49,492 bases of DNA from positions 1-49,492 of the forward strand of contig JAGCVX010000036.1 in assembly GCA_017962145.1 (NCBI GenBank), written 5' to 3'. The stretch is from Clostridiales bacterium. Lineage in GTDB: Bacteria; Bacillota; Clostridia; Saccharofermentanales; Saccharofermentanaceae. A model generated the notes under the pieces. That model was not told where the DNA came from and did no database searches. It saw only the letters and a list, made by a program, of their open reading frames with translations. Below are positions 24,893-32,130 of this stretch, in pieces (the stretch's first letter is position 1; every line of letters starts with the position of its first letter). The position numbers and the translations under genes are program-made.

Positions 24893-25942
24893 ATGATCGA
24901 TCAAGTACGGGAAAGATGCGATCTGCTTCTTAGCAACAGCAGAGCCATCAACAAGAAATTCTTTCTCGAGGAGAACCTGATGGGGGTCGCGGCAGGACTT
25001 ATCTTTGCTTCGGAAGGAAAAACGGCAGACGTCGATAAGATGGCTTCGTGCAGGAAGATCTTAAAGAAGAATACCCGCCCGCTTTCAAACCTTCGTGCGA
25101 CGGTCGAACTGGTGCTTTTAAGTAAGATGGCGCTTTCGGAAGATCCGCAGAAGTATCTTTCGGATGTGCTCGATGCATATGATAAACTTCAGAAGGGCAA
25201 GCTTCTCGAGAATAACTTTATGGCGCTGGCCGCGATCCTGATCGTGGATTTCGGATGTCAGGAGGAAAGTGACGCGATCATCGAAAAAGCACACGAGATC
25301 ACGAAGCGTATGAACAAGGAGCACCCGATCCTGACGGATTCGGAAGATACCTCTTTCATCATGCTTCTGGCACTTTCCGATAAGCGCGCCGATGCCGTGC
25401 TCTCCGATCTTGAAGAGGGCTATACTTATCTTAAGAAAACACACAAAGTCAGTGCTTCCTCCGACGTCATCTATGAGCTTTGCGAAGTGTTGGCACTTTC
25501 GTTCGGAGATATGCAGGAAAAATGCGATCAGGCCATGCGCATCTACAGTGCATTTGCCGCAAAAAAAGCAAAACTCGGAAGCGACCACGCCTTTTCGTCC
25601 CTGGGAATTCTCCTTGATGTGGACCTCGATACGGAATCACTGGTAAAAGAGATCCTCGAAGTCGAGGCATATATGGAAGGCTGGAAAGGCTTTGGCGAGA
25701 AGGAGATCGATCAGAAAAAGAGGATCATGTATGCGTCCTTTATCGTGTCTGATGTGTGTGGAAAGAGCTCGGCCGCGTCGAGTAATCCCGCGATCAGTAA
25801 TACACTGTCGATCATCCGCGCTAAGAAGATCTCGACGATGATCTCGATCGTCGGCTCCGTCGCGCCGTCCGTGATCACGGCATTTTTGCCGGACTCGGAG
25901 GAGTCTTCTAAAGAAGACGGAACAAAATTCGGCAAACACTAG
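24893..25942 (+). CDS. DUF4003 family protein
   Basis: A 349-aa, mostly helical soluble protein. The start MIDQVRERCDLLLSNSRAINKKFF and internal helices such as FMALAAILIVDF and DTSFIMLLALSDKRADAVLSDLEEGYTYLKK match the DUF4003 family of Firmicutes, whose function is unknown. It contains several regularly spaced helical repeats. GGAGGACAT precedes the ATG. The truncated GGDEF ORF follows 11 bp later. Confidence 0.85.
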   Translation: MIDQVRERCDLLLSNSRAINKKFFLEENLMGVAAGLIFASEGKTADVDKMASCRKILKKNTRPLSNLRATVELVLLSKMALSEDPQKYLSDVLDAYDKLQKGKLLENNFMALAAILIVDFGCQEESDAIIEKAHEITKRMNKEHPILTDSEDTSFIMLLALSDKRADAVLSDLEEGYTYLKKTHKVSASSDVIYELCEVLALSFGDMQEKCDQAMRIYSAFAAKKAKLGSDHAFSSLGILLDVDLDTESLVKEILEVEAYMEGWKGFGEKEIDQKKRIMYASFIVSDVCGKSSAASSNPAISNTLSIIRAKKISTMISIVGSVAPSVITAFLPDSEESSKEDGTKFGKH

Positions 25943-25953
25943 GGGGCGGGCAG

Positions 25954-26220
25954 ATGGTACGTGAGCAGATCCAAAAGTTAACGCTTCTGATCAACACCGT
26001 GATCCTGGTCCTGACCAAGGACGGATCCGATCTGATCGAGACACTCCGTAAGGCGATCGAAGAGACGAAGATCGATTTTGAGAAGCAGAAGATCTCCGTG
26101 ACTGTGACCGCAGGCGTCGCAAAGAAGGATACATCCCTTACGGTCGACCGCTGGATCGACAACGCGGACGAGAAACTCTATTTCGGAAAGAATAACGGAA
26201 AAAACCGAGTTGTTAACTAA
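25954..26220 (+). pseudogene. C-terminal fragment of a GGDEF domain
   Basis: The 88-aa ORF has an N-terminal helix (INTVILVLTKDG) and then VTVTAGVAKKDTS...DRWIDNADEKLYFGKNNGKNRVV. That segment is the last third of a GGDEF (diguanylate cyclase) domain: the beta strand before IGVA-like, then ADEALYxAKxxGRNRV. The GG(D/E)EF active-site motif and all upstream parts are missing, so it cannot make cyclic-di-GMP. It has a GGGGCGGG region rather than a good ribosome site. It is probably a decayed cyclase, less likely a repurposed small protein. Confidence 0.75.
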
Positions 26221-26230
26221 AACTCTCCTG

Positions 26231-26260
26231 TTTAACCCTGGAAGGATTTTTTGATAAAAT
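26231..26260 (+). promoter_or_regulatory. candidate promoter for the zinc-ribbon/Tim44-like gene
   Basis: TTTAAC (26231-26236) and TAAAAT (26255-26260) are separated by 18 bp and lie 37 bp upstream of ATG 26297, in the only gap before a closely spaced plus-strand run. The boxes are imperfect. Confidence 0.4.
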
Positions 26261-26296
26261 AGTACACGAGGGAATTCTTTTAGGGAGGAAGAGACT

Positions 26297-27559
26297 ATGG
26301 GTGAAAACATTCGTGATACTTTTCTAAATGAACTCGGAGCCTTTTACGCCACCGGTGTGATGCCGCATAAGGTGTCTATCAACATGCGCCACGCTCTGAA
26401 TGAGCACAGACAGCGCCTGATGAGCCGAGGCATCACCTACAGCGAACAGTTTCTTCCAAACGGAGACACACGTGCCTCATCCTCTGCCTGGGGAAACGGC
26501 AAGTTCAAGATGACGAACAGCAGCAAGCACTGCAATGCCGTAACATCCATGACAAACGGCGTCACCGGCATCAAGTGCGACGAAGCCAAAGACGACGTCG
26601 TGCACTGTCACGTCATCGACATTAACGAATCCGCCTCTTCCAACGACGAAGACATGATGATGGAGTGCCCGAACTGCGGACACGCCGCGATGGCAAAGGT
26701 GTTCGTTGACGGCTGCCCGTCCTGCGGAACGAGATTCCAGATGTCGGATTTCTATCCTTGCGTAAATACATATTACTCGATGCCATGGCCGCTTCCGAAA
26801 ACGAACTGGGTCGAGGTCGCGGTACGTCGTGCGATCAAGATCGGCATCATCGTCGGTATCATCGTCGGCATCATCACCGCTTTCGTCATGTTCTTCGGTG
26901 GATCGAATCCGATCCTTACGTTGATCGTTCCCATCGCCGTTGCACTTCTGGTGGGCTGGGCCACATTCTTGATCAGCTACTTGATCGGTCAGGGTGTCGC
27001 GACCGTGCAGACAGTCGGAGGCCTTGCGAAGGTTGCCGTGAATACGCTTGATATGGCAGGCGCAAGAGACAGCAGAAGAAAAGCAGAAGAAGCGATCCGT
27101 CCGTACGATCCGGATTTTTCCTTCGACGTTTTCGAAGGAAAGATCATCTCCTCGATCAGAACGATCGCATTTTCCAATAACCGCGCAAACTGCTGCCTTT
27201 ACGAAGGCGCAGATCCGCTTGTCTTTATGAATGACCTGGTGGATATCCGTTACCGCGGCGCATGCAAGTTCGAAAATGCCACACTGATCGGCGATTATCT
27301 GCATGTTGTTATGACCGCGTTTCTCGATAATGTTTTCTACGTAAATGGACAGTTCGGACGCGTAAGAGAGAACTTCACCGTCGAGCTGGTCCGTCAAAAA
27401 GATGTACGTACACCGGTACAGTTTTCTGCCTACAGCGCCAACTGCCCGTCCTGCGGCGGTACATTTGACGCGGTACTTTCGAAACAGTGCCCGTACTGTG
27501 GTCACAGATATGACCATACAATCCATGACTGGACGGTCATCCGTCTGGTGAAGTCATAA
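26297..27559 (+). CDS. membrane protein with two zinc ribbons and a Tim44-like domain
   Basis: A 420-aa protein. A Ser/Asn-rich N-terminal region is followed by a CPNC...CPSC zinc ribbon (about 123-145). Two or three membrane helices come next (IGIIVGIIVGIITAFVMFFGG and LTLIVPIAVALLVGWATFLISYLIG). A Tim44-like domain follows (about 275-370, FDVFEGKIISSIRTIAFS..., LIGDYLHVVMTAFLDNVFYVNG), and a second ribbon, CPSCGG...CPYCGH, lies near the end. Bacterial Tim44-like membrane proteins have no settled function. GGAGG precedes the ATG. The next three genes follow at 10-16 bp, except the last, which has its own leader. Confidence 0.7.
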   Translation: MGENIRDTFLNELGAFYATGVMPHKVSINMRHALNEHRQRLMSRGITYSEQFLPNGDTRASSSAWGNGKFKMTNSSKHCNAVTSMTNGVTGIKCDEAKDDVVHCHVIDINESASSNDEDMMMECPNCGHAAMAKVFVDGCPSCGTRFQMSDFYPCVNTYYSMPWPLPKTNWVEVAVRRAIKIGIIVGIIVGIITAFVMFFGGSNPILTLIVPIAVALLVGWATFLISYLIGQGVATVQTVGGLAKVAVNTLDMAGARDSRRKAEEAIRPYDPDFSFDVFEGKIISSIRTIAFSNNRANCCLYEGADPLVFMNDLVDIRYRGACKFENATLIGDYLHVVMTAFLDNVFYVNGQFGRVRENFTVELVRQKDVRTPVQFSAYSANCPSCGGTFDAVLSKQCPYCGHRYDHTIHDWTVIRLVKS

Positions 27560-27574
27560 GGAGGAAGAAGCAAT

Positions 27575-28042
27575 ATGCCTTCGAAAAAAGAACTGGAGAA
27601 GATCAAGTGGCGCGAGCCGAACGAGGAAGATAAGAAACGTCTTTCCGATATCGAACGGAAAAGCCGGGTCGGATCGATCCTGATCCTGGGGTTCGTCGCC
27701 CTTTTCCCTGCTGTGGCGTCGATCTATATAAAAGAAATCATCAACCTGTTTAAGCACAGTACAGCCGGCGCGATCGTCGGAACTGCGATCTTTCTTCTCT
27801 TCGAAGGCATCCTGATTTCTCAGGTCCATCTGAAAACGAAGATGAAGGTCGCGGATGTTGTGGTCGATAAGCTCGTAGTCAACAGAGCGACCGACATCGG
27901 CAATCTCGTTACCGCCAATGTTTCCCAGGGAAGCGCGAAGGTCTCCTGCGTCAATATCAGTTCGAAGAACGATCCGAAGGTCGGAGAGAAAGTTCTCCTT
28001 TATATGGATGAAAAGGATGACTGGACGGTCGGAATCTTGTAA
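27575..28042 (+). CDS. two-helix membrane protein, hypothetical, 155 aa
   Basis: A charged N-terminal 30 residues precede two membrane helices (about 32-50 and 65-85). A C-terminal soluble beta domain ends in a conserved-looking GEKVLLYMDEKDDWTVGIL. AGGAGGAAG precedes ATG 27575. It lies 15 bp after the zinc-ribbon gene and 10 bp before the tautomerase gene, so the three form a probable operon. Function unknown. Confidence 0.7.
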   Translation: MPSKKELEKIKWREPNEEDKKRLSDIERKSRVGSILILGFVALFPAVASIYIKEIINLFKHSTAGAIVGTAIFLLFEGILISQVHLKTKMKVADVVVDKLVVNRATDIGNLVTANVSQGSAKVSCVNISSKNDPKVGEKVLLYMDEKDDWTVGIL

Positions 28043-28052
28043 GGAGGAAACC

Positions 28053-28412
28053 ATGCCGCTGATCCGTGTAGATATGATCAAGGGAAAGAGCCGCGAGTAT
28101 AAAAAGACGGTTCTCGACTCTATCCACGAAAGTCTTCTGGAAACGCTTCGGATCGAAGATTGGGACCGCTTCCAGAGGATCGTTGAGATCGATAAAGAAG
28201 ATTTCGAAAAGCCGGATGGCAAGACTGATGATTTCATGATCATCGAGATCACACTTTTCCCGGGAAGAACGAAAGAGCAGAAGAAAGCCGCCATCGAAAA
28301 GATCACGGCATCTCTTTCAGAAAAACTTTCGATTCTCGCAACAGACATTTTCATCGTCATCCATGAACCTGCAAACGAGAACTGGGGCCTTGCCGGAAAG
28401 CAGCGAGAGTGA
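28053..28412 (+). CDS. tautomerase family protein (4-oxalocrotonate tautomerase-like)
   Basis: A 119-aa protein that begins M-P-L-I-R-V. After Met removal this leaves the N-terminal catalytic proline of the tautomerase superfamily. The pattern FPGRTKEQKKAAIEKITASLSEKLSI...IVIHEP is typical of the longer 'Tautomerase_2' members. A GGAGGAAACC ribosome site fixes the start at 28053; a longer frame to 27918 overlaps the upstream gene and is rejected. The substrate is unknown. Confidence 0.88.
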   Translation: MPLIRVDMIKGKSREYKKTVLDSIHESLLETLRIEDWDRFQRIVEIDKEDFEKPDGKTDDFMIIEITLFPGRTKEQKKAAIEKITASLSEKLSILATDIFIVIHEPANENWGLAGKQRE

Positions 28413-28545
28413 GACTGTATACCAGCTGTACATAGAAGGCAAAGAAATGCAGTGGATGTGTTAGAAGAAATCATTGAAAGACATCAACGATGATATAATG
28501 AAACTCGGGAATAGGGTTTCTTTTCGAAAGGAAAGGTGAAAGGGT

Positions 28546-29481
28546 ATGCAGATGGATTATAGACAAGATGCGCAGATGGCGCCGAGATCTCTCGGACCGC
28601 AAATGTATCCGCCGTGCTTGGTGGGGTTTTGCCTGTCACTGGTTTTTCCGGTATCTTTTATCATCCCGATGATCAGTTCGGCTTTCGGACTTATCATATT
28701 CATCGGTTCCATCCCGCTCAGCCTTGCGGGACTGATCGTATCGATCGTCGGCGTCGCGAAATGCAAAAAACCGAAGTACTACGGATCCGGATTTGCGATC
28801 GCGGGAATCGTTATATCCATATTGGATCTGGCCGTGGCGATATTCGCTTTGATCGCCATCGCTCTCGGTATTGCTCTGTTTCTTTATGTTCTTAGTGGTT
28901 TGACCGGCCATGCATATGGTGACCCGGTAGCTATGGGGCAATTCCGGGTGGGTGAAAACAGAGCTAAGGATTACGCGATGGTTCAAAGCTGGGAGTGGAG
29001 CGGAGATCCGGAGGATACGACCATCGTGATCCCGGATGAAGACGAAAACGATGCCAAGATCGTAAGTATCGGAAACGGCGGTCCTTACTACATGACCGGC
29101 TCGCCTTTTGTGATCGTTCTTTCTGATGACGTAGTGGATTTTACCAAGACAGAAGAATTCGCCGGACCGGAAGATTTCTATGGTGATTTCGCCGAGGATC
29201 CATATAAATGGGGTGTTCCGAAAGGAACAACTGTGAACGAGGAGGATCTCATCTTTACGATCGTGATCGGAGAAAACATCGAATCTGTCCATATCACTGA
29301 ACTGACGGATTTTGCAATCGTGAATGATGACGGAAGCATCACGATCTATCATACATATCTTTCTTTCGAAGTCTCGGAAGACAATGAGAACTTCTATACC
29401 GAGGACGGAGTACTGTATTCTTCTGAAACGGATAAAGAATATAAATATGTATCCCCGGAAAACTACAAGGACGAAGAGTAA
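28546..29481 (+). CDS. DUF4190-like membrane protein with an acidic extracytoplasmic domain
   Basis: A 311-aa protein with four membrane helices in the first 120 residues. These include the DUF4190-type glycine/serine-rich hairpin (LSLAGLIVSIVGVAKCKKPKYYGSGFAIAGIVISIL). A very acidic, Asp/Glu/Tyr-rich C-terminal domain follows (about 130-311), probably outside the cell. The 133-bp leader (28413-28545) has a TATAAT at 28494-28499. It resembles the 431-aa gene at 47349 in having a DUF4190-like hairpin and an acidic tail, so they may be paralogues. Function unknown. Confidence 0.72.
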   Translation: MQMDYRQDAQMAPRSLGPQMYPPCLVGFCLSLVFPVSFIIPMISSAFGLIIFIGSIPLSLAGLIVSIVGVAKCKKPKYYGSGFAIAGIVISILDLAVAIFALIAIALGIALFLYVLSGLTGHAYGDPVAMGQFRVGENRAKDYAMVQSWEWSGDPEDTTIVIPDEDENDAKIVSIGNGGPYYMTGSPFVIVLSDDVVDFTKTEEFAGPEDFYGDFAEDPYKWGVPKGTTVNEEDLIFTIVIGENIESVHITELTDFAIVNDDGSITIYHTYLSFEVSEDNENFYTEDGVLYSSETDKEYKYVSPENYKDEE

Positions 29482-29492
29482 GGGGATCGAGG

Positions 29493-30629
29493 TTATTTCG
29501 AAAGTTTCGATCCGCCCCACTCGACCAGCGTAAATCCTTCACGGGAAGGTGTCTTCGGCAACTCGAGTTTATGATCCTTTTCGATTTCGACCGGCTCCTG
29601 AAGCGGCATAAATACCATGTAGATGCGGATCTCGGTATCCGGCTTCGGGAAGACGTCGAGCCTTGCGAGTTCTTCGTATCTTTCCGTCGGGAAAGAGATC
29701 AGGTTATAAGGCGACTGCTGAAGTTGCGGCAGCCAGTAGGAGATGAAGTCATCGATCTCGCTGTCATTTAATCCCGCCGCGGAAAGATATTCTTCCAGAA
29801 ATGCAACGGAGTCTTCCGATGCGATGCATGCGGCTTTTTCAAAACTGCTCGGAACTTCAGAAGCTCGGCCTTCCCAGAACAGATAATCGTAGAACCGGGA
29901 AGTGGATCTGTCGAGGATCCTTCCATCCGGAAAGGCGGTCACGTTCCAGCCGTCGTTATACGCCGGATAGGTGCAGGTGAGGTCTCCTTCAAAATCCAGA
30001 TGGATCGATACATCCATCGTCTCTTCCGGATAAAGATAGATCACCGGTTTTGCGACCGTTGTTTCATGGTCATGTACAAAGCCGTGATTGTCTGTTGAGA
30101 TTCTGATATCGTACATGCAGTCAACCGTATTATCACTTCTTAGAAATACTGCGGTATATTCGCCGGAGGAGAGATTTTTCTTATAATTCAGTGCAAACTC
30201 GTAAAGACGGACCTCGGTCGGATCCGAAGAATCATCTGAAGCGGGATATGCACCGTCCATGATGTATTTTCCTTTGGCGCCGAGTTTGGCCGATGATTTT
30301 TTCCAGGAATATTCTTCGCTTTTTCCGAAAAGATATAGCTGGAGGGGACAGTCCTTCGGAGAATCCGTGTCCGGAAGCCTGCTTTTATCAAGACTCACCA
30401 TGAAGAACAGTTGCTCTTCTTCTGATCTGTCCGGGTCAGTCTGAAACGACGTTGCGATGTAGACTGTATAGGGATCTTTCAGATCCTTGGGATAGAGAAT
30501 GCCATCACCGCAATAATCCTCCAGATCCGGATTTCCGATGATATCTTTTTTGAAAAGTGAACACGACGGCAAAAGCATCAGAAGGCAGATCGCCATCGAG
30601 AAGAAAACGGTCAAAGATTTCTTTTTCAT
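29493..30629 (-). CDS. lipoprotein of the 'KPVIYLYPE' family, 378 aa
   Basis: A lipoprotein signal MKKKSLTVFFSMAICLLMLLPSC places the lipidated Cys at 23. The central/C-terminal domain holds AKPVIYLYPEETMDVSIHLDF, TYPAYNDGWNVTAFPDG and YDYLFWEG, a conserved set found in many secreted proteins of anaerobes without assigned function. The final domain ends in a Gly/Glu-rich strand (GFTLVEWGGSKL). It is monocistronic and convergent with the DUF4190-like gene. Confidence 0.82.
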   Translation of the reverse strand: MKKKSLTVFFSMAICLLMLLPSCSLFKKDIIGNPDLEDYCGDGILYPKDLKDPYTVYIATSFQTDPDRSEEEQLFFMVSLDKSRLPDTDSPKDCPLQLYLFGKSEEYSWKKSSAKLGAKGKYIMDGAYPASDDSSDPTEVRLYEFALNYKKNLSSGEYTAVFLRSDNTVDCMYDIRISTDNHGFVHDHETTVAKPVIYLYPEETMDVSIHLDFEGDLTCTYPAYNDGWNVTAFPDGRILDRSTSRFYDYLFWEGRASEVPSSFEKAACIASEDSVAFLEEYLSAAGLNDSEIDDFISYWLPQLQQSPYNLISFPTERYEELARLDVFPKPDTEIRIYMVFMPLQEPVEIEKDHKLELPKTPSREGFTLVEWGGSKLSK

Positions 30630-30758
30630 AGTCGGATCCTCCGATCGCGTTGCCTAGTCAGATCAACGCGTTTCCAGGTCAGGAATAACTATCTCTATTG
30701 TAGCACGAACGCTATGACTTTCTCCCCTTAAGCGATTAAGTATTTCCCTTTTATTTTT

Positions 30759-30787
30759 TTGACACTTCGATATAATGAATTTATAAA
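30759..30787 (+). promoter_or_regulatory. sigma-A promoter for the DUF3592 gene
   Basis: TTGACA (30759-30764) and TATAAA (30782-30787) with an exact 17-bp spacer, 21 bp before the TTG start at 30808. The leader contains AGAGAGATAAG as ribosome site. Confidence 0.85.
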
Positions 30788-30807
30788 AGAAAGAAGAGAG
30801 ATAAGAA

Positions 30808-31236
30808 TTGAGACATTTAGTATTTGCAATTATTCGAGTCTTGCTAGTCGTGGGAGTCGTCGTTTTTTGTGTCGGAATTTTTGTGAATGGAATCACCAAT
30901 TATCAGACATACAAGAATAAAGGCGTCGATATCGAGGCGACCGTGACCGATATTCGATATCACAAAAAACATAGTGATTATGTTTATGTCCGCTATGAGT
31001 ACGAAGGGCAAGTTTATGAAAAGACGATTCAGCGCTTGAGAGATGAGACACAGTATTACCAGGCGGGCGACGTGATCACAGTATGTATTAATTCTGACCG
31101 ACCGACGGAGATCATTGAAGGTGCGACCCAGATGCTGATCCTTGGCATTATTGTTCCGTTCTTTATTTTAGCGAATTTAATTGCCTTAGTTTATGGATTC
31201 CTTACAGGAAAACTACAAGTGCGAAGACGTCAATAA
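30808..31236 (+). CDS. DUF3592 domain membrane protein, 142 aa
   Basis: A TTG start at 30808 fits the promoter and ribosome site. An N-terminal membrane helix (FAIIRVLLVVGVVVFCVGIFV) is followed by a DUF3592-type soluble domain (DIEATVTDIRYHKKHSDYVYVRYEYEGQVYE...YQAGDVITVCINSDRP) and a C-terminal helix (LILGIIVPFFILANLIALVYGFL). The nrdG gene starts 21 bp after its stop, so read-through into nrdG is possible. Function unknown. Confidence 0.82.
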   Translation: MRHLVFAIIRVLLVVGVVVFCVGIFVNGITNYQTYKNKGVDIEATVTDIRYHKKHSDYVYVRYEYEGQVYEKTIQRLRDETQYYQAGDVITVCINSDRPTEIIEGATQMLILGIIVPFFILANLIALVYGFLTGKLQVRRRQ

Positions 31237-31257
31237 AGAAAGTGATACAATAAAAAT

Positions 31258-31947
31258 ATGAATATACATGGTTTGATGAAAATGACACTTCTGGACTTTC
31301 CCGGACAGGTGGCCTGCACGGTCTTCCTGGGCGGGTGCGACATGCGCTGCCCTTTCTGCCACAATTCAGAGCTTCTCGATATGGGCGCGCCGGCAGAGAT
31401 GACGGAAGAAGAACTGTATGCTTTCCTCGACAAGCGCCACGGTCTTTTGGACGGTGTGGTATTTACCGGAGGCGAGCCGCTTCTTCGAAAGGATATCGCC
31501 GACGTCATGAAAAAGATCCGGGAGATGGGCTTTAAGATCAAGCTTGACACGAACGGCAACCATCCTGACCGCCTGATAGAGATCGTCGAGGCGGGTCTGG
31601 TGGACTATGTCGCGATGGATATCAAAAACAGCCCGGATAAGTACGGCGTCACGATCGGACTTCCGGATTTTGACATCTCCAACGTAAAGAAAAGCGTGGA
31701 GTTCCTTTTGCAAGGAAAGGTCCCCTATGAATTCCGTACAACCGTTCTGAGCAATTTCCATACGATCGACTCCATGGAAAAAATCGGCAAGTGGATCCAG
31801 GGGGCAGAAAAATATTTTCTGCAGCAGTTTGTGGATCGGGACACGGTCCAGTACAAAGGCCTGTCTTCCTGCCCGAAAGAGGAGATGGAGGCATTCCTTT
31901 CGATCGTCAAGCCATATGTGAAAGAGGCGGATCTGCGCGGAGTCTGA
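31258..31947 (+). CDS. nrdG: anaerobic ribonucleotide reductase activase
   Basis: A 229-aa radical-SAM activase. It installs the glycyl radical on NrdD using SAM and a reduced [4Fe-4S] cluster. The cluster motif is C27-DMR-C31-PF-C34 in GGCDMRCPFCHN, and the SAM-binding FTGGEPLL is at about residues 67-75. Length and the N-terminal HGLMKMTLLDFPGQVACTVFLGG are typical of anaerobic activases of the NrdG/PflA-like subtype. It lies upstream of the NrdR boxes rather than downstream of nrdD, so the two subunits may be expressed from different promoters. No strong Shine-Dalgarno is visible. Confidence 0.93.
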   Translation: MNIHGLMKMTLLDFPGQVACTVFLGGCDMRCPFCHNSELLDMGAPAEMTEEELYAFLDKRHGLLDGVVFTGGEPLLRKDIADVMKKIREMGFKIKLDTNGNHPDRLIEIVEAGLVDYVAMDIKNSPDKYGVTIGLPDFDISNVKKSVEFLLQGKVPYEFRTTVLSNFHTIDSMEKIGKWIQGAEKYFLQQFVDRDTVQYKGLSSCPKEEMEAFLSIVKPYVKEADLRGV

Positions 31948-31981
31948 GCCCGGCGCGCCCAAATATCAAAAACGTAATGAA

Positions 31982-32029
31982 ACACAACATCTTGTGTTGA
32001 CAAAGTTTTTTGTTCACAAGATATTGACT
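31982..32029 (+). promoter_or_regulatory. tandem NrdR boxes overlapping the nrdD promoter
   Basis: Box 1 is ACACAACATCTTGTGT (31982-31997) and box 2 is TCACAAGATATTGACT (32014-32029). They match 14 and 12 of 16 positions of the NrdR consensus ACACAATATATTGTGT. The starts are 32 bp apart (16-bp gap), three helical turns, the spacing needed for cooperative NrdR binding. A promoter TTGACA (31997-32002), 17 bp, GATATT (32020-32025) overlaps both boxes, so dATP-bound NrdR would block transcription of nrdD-trxB-pfkB. The nrdR gene itself is not in the window. Confidence 0.9.
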
Positions 32030-32078
32030 TTTCCCGTCGTAGTGTTATCTTGTATATACAGCCTTTACCAGAGGGGCC

Positions 32079-32104
32079 GCGGTGACAGTTGTCTTGGTCA
32101 CCGC
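32079..32104 (+). promoter_or_regulatory. perfect hairpin in the nrdD leader
   Basis: GCGGTGAC (32079-32086) pairs exactly with GTCACCGC (32097-32104) around a 10-nt loop, ending 13 bases before the GGAGGAG ribosome site of nrdD. No T run follows, so it is not a terminator. It could stabilise the message or bind a regulator. Confidence 0.6.
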
Positions 32105-32130
32105 TGAAAATGTTTATGGAGGAGCGGGCT

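Noticed and set aside
26477..27526. 349-aa minus-strand frame over the zinc-ribbon/Tim44-like gene
   Set aside because: It is a shadow frame. The plus-strand gene has CxxC pairs, membrane helices and a ribosome site.
32030..32130. riboswitch in the nrdD leader
   Set aside because: The leader after the NrdR boxes is only about 100 nt with one simple hairpin; no cobalamin or other known aptamer features are seen.
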